Source: Pseudomonadota bacterium
Lineage (GTDB): Bacteria > Pseudomonadota > Alphaproteobacteria > Rhizobiales > Kaistiaceae
Length of the DNA stretch: 6,885 bases
NCBI GenBank assembly: GCA_023433185.1
Contig: JAEZEN010000455.1
Location: 1 to 6,885 of the forward strand
Direction of reading: 5' to 3'
Part shown: one piece after another, positions 1-6,539 of the stretch
How positions within the stretch are numbered: position 1 is the stretch's first letter
How the letters are laid out: every line of letters begins with the position of its first letter
Translations under genes and position numbers: made by a program
Notes under the pieces: generated by a model
Told to the model about the DNA's origin: nothing
What the model saw: only the letters and a program-made list of their open reading frames with translations
The model's database searches: none

Positions 1-410
<410 letters not shown>

Positions 411-442
411 AGTCGGGCGGTTCCGGGCGGCCGGCAGCGGCC

Positions 443-466
443 GTGCTGTGATCCCCGTCACAGCAC
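443..466. repeat. Perfect inverted repeat downstream of leuB
   Basis: GTGCTGTGA (443-451) and TCACAGCAC (458-466) are perfect reverse complements separated by TCCCCG, giving a 9-bp stem with a 6-base loop. It starts 33 bases after the leuB stop and ends 107 bases before the methyltransferase start. There is no T-run after either arm, so it is not a classical intrinsic terminator. It could end or stabilise the leuB transcript, or serve as a dimeric repressor's operator for the downstream gene. The pairing is plain in the sequence; the function is inference. Confidence 0.5.
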
Positions 467-573
467 CACGAGTACGGTTCCGCCTCCGCCGATCGCAGGA
501 GGAGGCGCGGCGCCATCCGGGCTTACTGGCTCCACCCGCGGCAATGAAGCCGCGCAACGGAGACCATGAACCC

Positions 574-1380
574 ATGAACGCCCAGATCCAGCCTCACAAC
601 CTCAAGCCCGCCAGCGTGTGGAGTTCGGGCGGCGCCGCCTACAACGAGATCAGCCGCCAGATCGCCAGCGCCCTGGCCCACTGCGCCCGCCGCCTCGACG
701 CCCGTCCGGGCGAGATGGTGCTCGACGTCGCCACCGGCACCGGCTGGACCTCGCGGCTCCTCGCCGAGCAGGGCGCCATCGTCACCGGCGTCGACATCGC
801 CGCGGACCTGCTCGCCGCGGCGCGGGAGAAGGCGCCGGCCAGGCTCAGCCTCGACTACAGGCTCGGCGACGCCGAGGCACTGCCCTTCGCCGCCGGCACG
901 TTCGACGCCGTCAGCTCGACCTTCGGCGTGATGTTCGCGAGCCGCCCGGAGGCCGCGGCCGGCGAGATCGCCCGCGTCTGCCGGAAGGGCGGCAGGGTGG
1001 CGCTCGCCACCTGGAAGCCCGACAGCACCGTCTTCGGCATGTTCCAGGTGATGCGCCCCTACATGCCGCCGCCGCCGAACCCCGCGCCGCCCTCGCCGTT
1101 CGCCTGGGGCAGCCGCGAGCGCGTGACGGAGCTGTTCGGCGACGCCTTCGACCTTGCCTTCGAGGACGGCGAGACCATCTGCTACGAGCGCGACGGCGCG
1201 GCGGTCTGGGACGTGTTCGTGGAAGGCTACGGGCCGACCCGGAAGCTCGCCGAGGGTCTCGACGCGGACCGCCGGGAGGCGCTTCGGCAGGACTTCACCG
1301 CCTTCCATGACCGCTACCGGGGGCCGCTCGGCGTCGCCATGCCGCGCCAGTACCTGATCACGGTGGGCACCCGGCGCTGA
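574..1380 (+). CDS. Class I SAM-dependent methyltransferase, substrate unknown
   Basis: This 268-residue protein has the Rossmann-fold methyltransferase pattern. Motif I is VLDVATGTGW (residues 49-58), which binds S-adenosylmethionine. The acidic residue ending strand 2 is Asp74 in VTGVDIA. Motif II/III follows as GDAEALPFAAGTFDAV (98-113), and the post-motif strand is KGGRVALATW (138-147). This is the UbiE/Methyltransf_11 type of layout. A proline-rich stretch (residues 162-174) and a C-terminal region with YERDGAA..WDVF presumably form the substrate cap; the methyl acceptor cannot be read from sequence. The ATG at 574 is preferred over an upstream in-frame start at 448, because GGAG at 559-562 sits about 11 bases ahead of it and the extra 42 residues are Arg-rich and unlike the family. 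It stands alone between leuB and a membrane-protein gene, with no pathway context. Confidence 0.88.
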   Translation: MNAQIQPHNLKPASVWSSGGAAYNEISRQIASALAHCARRLDARPGEMVLDVATGTGWTSRLLAEQGAIVTGVDIAADLLAAAREKAPARLSLDYRLGDAEALPFAAGTFDAVSSTFGVMFASRPEAAAGEIARVCRKGGRVALATWKPDSTVFGMFQVMRPYMPPPPNPAPPSPFAWGSRERVTELFGDAFDLAFEDGETICYERDGAAVWDVFVEGYGPTRKLAEGLDADRREALRQDFTAFHDRYRGPLGVAMPRQYLITVGTRR

Positions 1381-1418
1381 CCCGGGCGCGTTCACGAAGA
1401 ATCGTCCAAAGGTAACGT

Positions 1419-1446
1419 TTGACTGATACGGGACATCGGCTAGTTT
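1419..1446 (+). promoter_or_regulatory. Possible promoter, start point at or next to the ATG
   Basis: TTGACT (1419-1424) is a good match to the -35 box. After a 16-base spacer comes TAGTTT (1441-1446), a poor -10 box that matches TATAAT at three of six positions. A start point six to eight bases further on would fall at about 1452-1454, essentially on the ATG of the membrane-protein gene, so the transcript could be leaderless. That would fit the lack of a clear Shine-Dalgarno sequence there. The surrounding bases 1395-1447 are more AT-rich than the rest of the region. The evidence is motif only. Confidence 0.3.
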
Positions 1447-1453
1447 CCGGCCG

Positions 1454-1966
1454 ATGACCCGTATCTATGAGAATCCCGGTTTCGCGAAGCGGAACAACAT
1501 TTCGGTGGTGGTGCTGGTGGCCGTGGTGATCTACGGCATCTTCGAGCTCTACACCGCCTTCTTCACCGGCAGCCAGGACCAGATGGCGGCGATGTTCGGC
1601 GTCCTCTTCCTGGGCGGCGGCCTCTACGGCGCGCACACGATCTGGAAAGAGGCGCGCGACACGGTGATGACCCTCGACGTGGATGAGGCGACGGAACAGG
1701 TGCGGATCGTCCTCTGGCGCCCGTTCGGCACCTACGTCGTCGAGTCGCCGATCGACCGGCTCACGGACTGGCGCCACTGGGTGAAGGTCGGCAAGCGCAA
1801 CATGCAGATCCACTACGTGATCTTCCGGGCCGAGGGCTACCCCCATCCCCTCCATGTCGAACTGACGAAGGGCGAGCTGCCGGAAGGATTCCGCCAGCTG
1901 TCGCCCGCCACCGTCGAGGAGTTCGAGGAGAACACCGGCAAGCGCGTCGGGCCCGCCGAGGCATAG
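1454..1966 (+). CDS. Small two-helix membrane protein of unknown function
   Basis: A 170-residue protein that I do not recognise as a named family. It has a short charged N-terminus, a first hydrophobic helix at about residues 16-37 (starting SVVVLVAVVIYGIF) and a second at about 44-64 (MAAMFGVLFLGGGLYGA), so an inner-membrane hairpin is likely. The remaining 100 residues are polar, with alternating strand-like segments (TLDVDEATEQVRIVLWRPFG, then YVVESPIDRLTDWRHW). This recalls the PH-like beta domain that often follows a two-helix hairpin in bacterial membrane proteins, but that is only an impression. There is no good Shine-Dalgarno sequence upstream of the ATG, and TTGACT at 1419 may provide its own promoter. 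It converges on the heme oxygenase gene with a 54-base gap. Coding confidence is high because helices, charge distribution and codon bias are coherent; no function is assigned. Confidence 0.8.
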   Translation: MTRIYENPGFAKRNNISVVVLVAVVIYGIFELYTAFFTGSQDQMAAMFGVLFLGGGLYGAHTIWKEARDTVMTLDVDEATEQVRIVLWRPFGTYVVESPIDRLTDWRHWVKVGKRNMQIHYVIFRAEGYPHPLHVELTKGELPEGFRQLSPATVEEFEENTGKRVGPAEA

Positions 1967-1988
1967 CGTCCCGGCCGGGGAAGGAACA

Positions 1989-2012
1989 CGTCCGGCGGTG
2001 TCCCGCCGGGCG
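1989..2012 (-). terminator. Hairpin terminator between convergent genes
   Basis: CCGGCGG (1992-1998) pairs perfectly with CCGCCGG (2003-2009) across a TGTC loop. The stem extends to 1989-1998/2003-2012 with one T-G wobble. It lies between the stop of the membrane-protein gene (1966) and the stop of hemO (2021-2023). Read on the - strand, the bases after the hairpin are TGTTCCTTCC, moderately T-rich, so it suits the end of the heme operon better than the + strand gene; it may act in both directions. There is no uninterrupted T-run, so efficiency is uncertain. Confidence 0.55.
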
Positions 2013-2020
2013 CGCCGCGG

Positions 2021-2605
2021 CTACTGGCGCCGCATGACCTCGCCGACCAGATCCTGGACATGGGCGAAGGCGGCATTGGCGCCGGCGATGACGTGGACTT
2101 CGTCCTCGGGGCTGAGCGGCACCGCGTTCAGCGCATCCTTGAAGTCGCGCCAGTGCCGGCCCCGCCCTTCGGGCGCCGCCGCGAGGTGGCGTGCACCATG
2201 CGCCTCGCTGAGGCCGATCGCCTCGACCGCCTTCAGAAGGAAGGCCGCACCGAGGGTCGAGCCCTCGGACACGTAGAGCCAGCCGAGGCTCTGCGCTTCC
2301 GGGATCGCGCGTGGCCCCACCTCCGGCGGCTCCCGGCCGAGATCGGCGAGGTCGCGGCGCGCCGCCTCGAGACGCGACCGCGCGGCGAGGTCGGGGATCA
2401 CAGCGGCGAGGCGGGCATCCCGATAGAGCGGCTCTATGGCCGCGTAGAAGCGGTACTGGACCTCGACGAACGCGGCGTAGCGCTCGCGCGTCGCAAACGG
2501 GTCCTTGCCGGCGATGCTCGTGTCGAGCCGCTCGTGGAGGACGTGGGTCTCCTGCTTCAGCCGCTCGGCGCGGGTCATCGGCTGGTCGAGTACGGGGGCG
2601 TTCAT
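2021..2605 (-). CDS. hemO: Heme oxygenase (biliverdin-producing), HemO/PigA class
   Basis: This 194-residue cytosolic enzyme opens the heme ring with O2 and electrons, releasing Fe2+, CO and biliverdin, so that imported heme becomes an iron source. It resembles Neisseria HemO along its length: RLKQET..LHERLD near the N-terminus, where His24 aligns with the proximal heme ligand; AIEPLYRDARLAAVIPDL (57-73); the distal-helix signature LGWLYVSEGSTLGAAFL (107-123) with its Gly residues over the heme; then HGARHLA (136-142) and GRGRHWRDF (147-155). The family is about 200 residues long, so it appears complete and intact. The ATG at 2603-2605 follows GGGAG at 2617-2621. It lies 26 bases after the natural end of the hasA1 frame on the same strand, suggesting co-transcription with the hemophore genes. 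It is the last gene of the heme locus, and its partner reductase is not in the window. Confidence 0.93.
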   Translation of the reverse strand: MNAPVLDQPMTRAERLKQETHVLHERLDTSIAGKDPFATRERYAAFVEVQYRFYAAIEPLYRDARLAAVIPDLAARSRLEAARRDLADLGREPPEVGPRAIPEAQSLGWLYVSEGSTLGAAFLLKAVEAIGLSEAHGARHLAAAPEGRGRHWRDFKDALNAVPLSPEDEVHVIAGANAAFAHVQDLVGEVMRRQ

Positions 2606-2631
2606 TGTTTCGCTGGCTCCCTGGGGCTGGC

Positions 2632-3561
2632 TCAGAACACGAAGAAGTGGTCGGCGGAAAGGTCGAGGTTCTTGCTGACGGTGGCGAACTTGATCGCGTT
2701 GGCCCCGGTACCGCTGCCGTCGGCGTCGAAATAGAGCGCGCCCGACTTCTTGTCATAGATGATGCGGTCGTCGGCGTCCTTGGCGGCCTTGCCGACCACG
2801 AAGGCGCTGTCGGCGAGCTTGCCGGTCTCCAGTCCGGTGAAGATCGAGGCGGCGAGATGGATCTTGTCGTCCTTCGGGGTGAAGTCCTTGATCTTGTCGA
2901 CATTGTTGGGGCCGAGCGCGGTGTCGAACTCGAAGATGTCCTTGCCCTTGCCGCCCTTGAGGACGTCGTTGCCGCCCTTACCGTTGAGGATGTCGTTGCC
3001 CTAGCCGAGGTCGATCTTGTCCTTGAACTCCGTGCCGCGATAGGTGTCGTTCTTCTTGGTGCCCTTGACCTTGTGGCCCTGGCTGTTGATCGCCTTCATC
3101 AGCAGCGTGGCGTCCGCGCTGCCGGTCTGGCCACCGCTGCTCACCCCACCCATCAGCCCGGCGACGAGCTTGTGGAAGTCGCCCTTCACGTCCTTGGGGT
3201 TGGAGACCTTGAGGCCCGAGATCTCGACGGTGGCGTCGACATTGGTGATGTAGCCCTTCTTGTTGGTCTTGAACTCGCCGCCCTTCTTGTAGCTCTTGCC
3301 GAGGGTCGCGAGCGTGACCGTGGTCAGCGTTCCCGACACCGTGTGGCCGCTGAAATCATACGCGAACTTCTTGCCGTCGAGGATCAGCGCCTGGGTGTTC
3401 TTCCCCGCGTTCTCGCCCAGCAGCAGCAGTTCCTTGCCGCTGTATTGCTGCGGATCGGGCAGGAAGATCGGGAAGCCCGAGAGGCTGAACTCGGCGAAGT
3501 AGCTGTCGACATAGGCGTTGTAGTCGACACCCTTCTTGCCCTTGAGCTTGATCTTGATCAT
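2632..3561 (-). pseudogene. hasA: HasA-type hemophore with RTX/type I secretion tail, interrupted by in-frame TAG
   Basis: From ATG 3559-3561 the frame codes 186 residues, hits TAG at 3001-3003, and then stays open for 122 more codons to TGA 2632-2634. The first part is a HasA-like heme-binding domain: VDYNAYVDSYFAEF near the start, FAYDFSGHTVSGTL around residues 66-79, and GDFHKLVAGLMGG (127-139) matching the HKVVYGLMSG segment of HasA. Tyr68 and His73 match HasA's Tyr75 ligand and its partner His83; the His32 loop is missing. The TAG falls where x should be in a GxGND calcium-binding repeat (IDLG, stop, GNDILNGKGGNDVL). The downstream frame continues with DIFEFDTALG, then ADDRIIYDKKSGALYFDADG and the C-terminus ADHFFVF, the usual type I export module of RTX proteins. 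A strong GGAAGGA (3570-3576) precedes the start. The intact part has 26 Lys and one Arg in 186 residues, unlike its neighbours. Without readthrough, export by type I secretion should be lost. Sequencing error is the main alternative. Confidence 0.82.
2926..3000 (-). repeat. RTX calcium-binding nonapeptide repeats of hasA1 (after the TAG)
   Basis: Directly after the TAG the - strand frame reads GNDILNGKGGNDVLKGGKGK followed by DIFEF. These are two to three GGxGxDxUx nonapeptides, the parallel beta-roll that binds Ca2+ outside the cell and folds only after type I export. A degenerate upstream unit (GTEFKDKIDLG) precedes the stop. The repeats survive at codon level although they should no longer be translated. 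Confidence 0.75.
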
Positions 3562-3587
3562 GATTCTTGTCCTTCCGTCGGATGGGG

Positions 3588-3761
3588 TCAGCTACCGAAC
3601 CTGGTGACGAGCGACACCTTGGCGTTGAAGCCGGGGCTGGCGCTGCCATTGGGGTATTGCCGGTACTGGCGGTCGAAGATGTTGCTCAGCATGAGATCGG
3701 CGCGCGTGTCCTCGCTGAACTGCCACGCGGCGAAGATGTCGACGATCTGGTAGGGCTCACC
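3588..3761 (-). pseudogene. 3' remnant of a TonB-dependent (HasR-like) outer-membrane receptor
   Basis: Read on the - strand in the frame ending at TGA 3588-3590, this codes a C-terminal beta-barrel end of about 56 residues: EPYQIVDIFAAWQFSED, then RADLMLSNIFDRQYRQY and SPGFNAKVSLVTRFGS. The pattern LSNIFDRQY (family form: leNLfdr.Y) followed by a final amphipathic strand ending in Phe a few residues from the terminus is the hallmark of the last strands of TonB-dependent receptors. Its place between two hemophore genes points to a HasR-type hemophore receptor. There is no start codon or plug domain: the frame loses similarity just above 3761, where hasA2 begins in another frame. At least 600-700 codons are missing. 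It ends 26 bases before the hasA1 start. That it is a receptor end is well supported; HasR rather than another heme receptor is inference from position. Confidence 0.75.
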
Positions 3762-3770
3762 ACGCCCCCG
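3756..3770. other. Deletion junction between hasA2 and the receptor remnant
   Basis: On the - strand, hasA2 coding sense (LAGGVV) ends and receptor coding sense (GEPYQIVD, a different frame) begins within these bases, around GGGGGCGTGGTGAGCC. A single breakpoint explains both the loss of the hasA2 tail and the missing receptor N-terminus. The GGTG shared by the two readings could be microhomology, but neither parent sequence is available to prove it. Confidence 0.65.
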
Positions 3771-3811
3771 GCGAGCTTCTTGATGACGTAGTCGCCCTCG
3801 TTGCCCGTGAA

Positions 3812-3892
3812 GACGATGGTGTCCACACCGTCGCCGCCGTAGATCTTGTCGTTGCCGCCGCCCCCGGCAAGGATGTCGTTGCCGGCACCGCC
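3812..3892 (-). repeat. Three tandem RTX nonapeptide repeats in hasA2
   Basis: The - strand codes GGAGNDILA, GGGGNDKIY and GGDGVDTIV in tandem (residues 169-195). Each fits the GGxGxDxUx calcium-binding consensus. They follow the HasA-like domain and precede the lost secretion module. Three units would form a short beta-roll. Confidence 0.88.
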
Positions 3893-4490
3893 CTTGATCA
3901 GGTCGTCGAACGGCGTGCCGGTGTAGATGTCGCCGTAATCCGAGCCGATGAAGTGCTGGGCCTGGGCGTCGAGCGCGTCGGCGAAGGCGTTGAGGTTCTC
4001 CGCGCTGGCGCTCGATCCGGCCATGTAGGCGGCGACGAAGCTCTGCACGAAGCTGTCGCTGAGGTTGAGCCCGGTGATGCTGACGACAGCGCTGCCGCCG
4101 GTGAAGTAGCCGTTGCTGTCGAAGCTGCCCGAGCCGCGCACCCCGAGTTCGAGCGAGACCGCGGTGCCGGTGATCTGGTGCGTCACCAGGCTGTACTCGA
4201 AATCGCCGTGGATCAGCGCGTACTTGTCGCCCGCCCCGGTGCCGTAGCTGATGAAGATCTCCTCACCGCTCATCGCGGAGGGATTGTTGTTGAAGACGGG
4301 GAAGCCGCCGCTCGAGGTTCCGGCGAGGAAGCCGCCACGGATATAGGCTTCGAAGTCGATGCCGGTGCCCGCACCGGACAGATCGATGGTGATCATGGAA
4401 TGGTCAGCTCCCAGTCATGCCGCTCGCGCCGGTGTCAAGGACCGTCGGCGGCGTCATTGGCGGAAGCCCGGCCGACCGGCGACGTCTCGC

Positions 4491-4502
4491 CCGGACGTCC
4501 GG
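4491..4502. repeat. 12-bp perfect palindrome in the hmuV-hasA2 gap
   Basis: CCGGACGTCCGG is its own reverse complement. It lies in the presumed leader of the hasA2 transcript, about 95 bases before the start codon. Short GC palindromes are common by chance at this base composition, so a protein-binding role is only a possibility. Confidence 0.3.
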
Positions 4503-4535
4503 CGGCAGGGCTGTGCGATTTCGGTTTGGCTGGGA

Positions 4536-4556
4536 GGACGGGCCCCTGACCCGTCC
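4536..4556. repeat. Hairpin in the hmuV-hasA2 gap
   Basis: GGACGGG (4536-4542) and CCCGTCC (4550-4556) pair perfectly around a seven-base loop. It lies about 100 bases past the hmuV stop and 140 before the hasA2 start on the - strand. It has no T-run, so it may be a weak hmuTUV transcript end or a leader structure ahead of the hemophore genes. No other gene or RNA was recognised in the gap 4397-4657. Confidence 0.35.
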
Positions 4557-4593
4557 GTGACCTGGCTATGCGCGCTGTTCGCGGCGCAGCGAC

Positions 4594-4621
4594 AACCTAT
4601 TGGCTCCCGCCTGCAAGTCAA
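4594..4621 (-). promoter_or_regulatory. Possible promoter for the hemophore/hemO genes
   Basis: Read on the - strand, TTGACT (4621 down to 4616) is followed after 16 bases by TAGGTT (4599-4594). The -35 box is good and the -10 box weak, the same spacing and style as the site at 1419. It would start transcription at about 4587 and give hasA2 a leader of roughly 190 bases holding the hairpin and palindrome. It adjoins the AT-rich iron-box-like stretch at 4645-4663, where an iron regulator would sit upstream of the promoter. Confidence 0.35.
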
Positions 4622-4644
4622 TCGCAAAAGTGCTTAAGAAACAA

Positions 4645-4657
4645 GATGATAGTAATT

Positions 4658-4663
<6 letters not shown>
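4645..4663. promoter_or_regulatory. Possible iron-responsive operator (Fur- or Irr-type)
   Basis: GATGATAGTAATTCTAAAT matches the classical 19-base Fur box GATAATGATAATCATTATC at 11 of 19 positions. On the - strand the same bases contain TTTAGAAT, half of the Irr/ICE-type element of alphaproteobacteria. It lies in an AT-rich island (about 4612-4666) that stands out from the GC-rich surroundings. It overlaps the last codons and stop of hmuV and is upstream of the proposed hemophore promoter. AT-richness alone raises the match, so which regulator binds, if any, is open. Confidence 0.33.
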
Positions 4664-5446
<783 letters not shown>

Positions 5447-5452
5447 CCGCGT

Positions 5453-6529
5453 CTAGCCGTCGAGGTCGCGGGCGCGCCGCAGCAGGAGCCACAGCATCAT
5501 CGGCGCGCCGACCGCCGCGGTCACCACGCCGAGCGGCAGTTCGGCCGGCGCGGCGACGGTGCGGGCGAAGACATCGGCAAGGATGAGCAGCGCCGCGCCG
5601 GCAAGCGCCGCGACCGGGAGGAGCAGCCGGTGGCCGGGGCCGAGTGTCAGCCGCACCAGATGCGGCACCATCAGGCCGAAGAAGGCGATGACGCCGCTGA
5701 CCGCGACCGCCGCGCCGACGCCGGCGGCGACGCCGAGCATCGCCGCGCGCTTCACCCGCTCGACGGCGACGCCCGAATACTGGGCGTCGGTCTCGCCGAG
5801 AGCGAGCGCATCGAGTCCGCGGGCGATCAGGAGCGCGACGACCGCGAGCCCAAGGACGAAGGGCAGCGCCAGCAGCACCTTGATCCACGTCGCGCCGCCG
5901 AGGCTGCCCAGCATCCAGAAGGTGAAGTCGCGGAGCTCCTGATCGCTCGAGACGAAGATCAGGAGGCCGGTCATGGCGCTGGTGAAGCCGGTGAGGGCGA
6001 TGCCGGCGAGGAGCACGATGACCACCGAGGTGCGTCCGCCGCGGGTCGAGATCGCCTGGAGCACGCCGGTCATGGCGAGGCCGCCGAGGAAAGCGGCGGC
6101 GGGGAGGCCGAGACTCGCTGCCGGACCCAGCATCATGCCGAGGCTGCCCGCCCCGAGGACGATCCACAGCGCCGCCGCGAGCCCCGCGCCGGAGGAGACG
6201 CCGACGATGCCGGGGTCGGCGAGCGGGTTGCGGAAGAGTCCCTGCATCACCGCCCCGGCCACCGCGGTGGCCGCACCGACGAGGATGGCGAGCACCGTGC
6301 GCGGCAGGCGGATGTCGCGCACGATCACCGCGTCACGTGCCGCGTCGGCGCTGCCGGGCTCGACCGTGCCGAGCAGGATGGCGACGACCCGGCCCGGCGC
6401 GATCGACACCGGGCCGACCGCCAGCGACACGACGACGGCGGCGCCGAGCGCGAGCGCCGCCAAGAGGATCGCGGTCGCACCGCGTCCCGCGCGCCAGCGC
6501 ATGCCGGAAATGCGGGCGACGTGGCTCAC
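5453..6529 (-). CDS. hmuU: Heme ABC transporter permease (FecCD/BtuC family)
   Basis: A 358-residue inner-membrane protein with many hydrophobic helices, about ten as in the BtuC/FecCD family; it forms the heme channel as a homodimer with HmuV. Family motifs are clear: RLPRTVLAILVGAATAVAG (74-92), VMQGLFRNPLADPGIVGVSSGAG (94-116, the best conserved FecCD block), GRTSVVIVLLAGIALT (165-180), and SGVIAFFGLMVPHLVRLTLG (278-297) containing the coupling-helix region that touches the ATPase, then PAELPLGVVTAAVGAP near the end. The start is taken as GTG 6527-6529, 10 bases after the hmuT stop (6540-6542). An ATG nine codons further in (6500-6502) is possible but has no better ribosome site. It is the second gene of hmuTUV, with no sign of damage. 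Heme specificity comes from its neighbours hmuT, hmuV and hemO. Confidence 0.93.
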   Translation of the reverse strand: MSHVARISGMRWRAGRGATAILLAALALGAAVVVSLAVGPVSIAPGRVVAILLGTVEPGSADAARDAVIVRDIRLPRTVLAILVGAATAVAGAVMQGLFRNPLADPGIVGVSSGAGLAAALWIVLGAGSLGMMLGPAASLGLPAAAFLGGLAMTGVLQAISTRGGRTSVVIVLLAGIALTGFTSAMTGLLIFVSSDQELRDFTFWMLGSLGGATWIKVLLALPFVLGLAVVALLIARGLDALALGETDAQYSGVAVERVKRAAMLGVAAGVGAAVAVSGVIAFFGLMVPHLVRLTLGPGHRLLLPVAALAGAALLILADVFARTVAAPAELPLGVVTAAVGAPMMLWLLLRRARDLDG

Positions 6530-6539
6530 GCCGCGTCCG

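Larger units (their letters stand above)
3686..4396 (-). pseudogene. hasA: Second HasA-type RTX hemophore, 3' end replaced by out-of-frame receptor DNA
   Basis: From ATG 4394-4396 the frame codes 236 residues. Residues 1-150 are a HasA-like heme-binding domain: SGAGTGIDFEAYIRGGF near the start, GDFEYSLVTHQITGT (64-78) with Tyr68 and His73 at the same positions as in the neighbouring hemophore, and DSFVQSFVAAYMAGSS (114-129) matching the C-terminal helix of HasA. Then come three RTX nonapeptides (169-195) and VDTIVFTGNEGDYVIKKLAGG (191-211), the start of a serralysin-like C-terminal module. From about residue 212 the protein turns into a Ser/Arg-rich tail (SPTRSSTSSPRGSSARTRAPISC), which is the wrong-frame reading of the receptor remnant, and stops at 3686. 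The type I secretion signal is therefore gone. GGGAG at about 4408-4412 lies some 11 bases before the start. It is the first gene after the 261-base gap, so probably first in its transcript. A cytosolic heme-binding product is possible but non-function is likelier. Confidence 0.8.

Noticed and set aside
1369..1385. CCCGG/CCGGG hairpin at the end of the methyltransferase gene
   Set aside because: The stem is only 5 bp, overlaps the stop codon and has no T-run; chance is enough at this base composition.
523..1395. A 290-codon open frame on the - strand
   Set aside because: It is antisense to the methyltransferase, whose SAM motifs are clear, and shows no motif of its own.
2606..2631. Identical 26-base spacers before hasA1 and hemO
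   Set aside because: The lengths match but the sequences differ, so it is probably coincidence rather than a duplicated unit.
1761..2903. A 380-codon open frame on the - strand across hemO and the hasA1 tail
   Set aside because: It is in a different frame from both genes and Arg/Pro/Ser-rich. The recognisable heme oxygenase and RTX sequences lie in the other frames.
3044..3502. Short hydrophobic + strand frames that look like membrane peptides
   Set aside because: They are antisense to the Lys-rich hasA1 codons; AAG read backwards gives Leu (CTT), which makes false hydrophobic peptides.
3001..3561. hasA1 as a complete classical 186-residue HasA
   Set aside because: The length fits, but the stop falls inside an RTX repeat and the same frame continues with a full type I export module, so a broken longer gene is the better reading.
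2311..3753. A 480-codon open frame on the + strand
   Set aside because: It runs opposite hemO and hasA1 and has no recognisable domain; its Val/Leu/Asp-rich composition is the mirror of the real frames.
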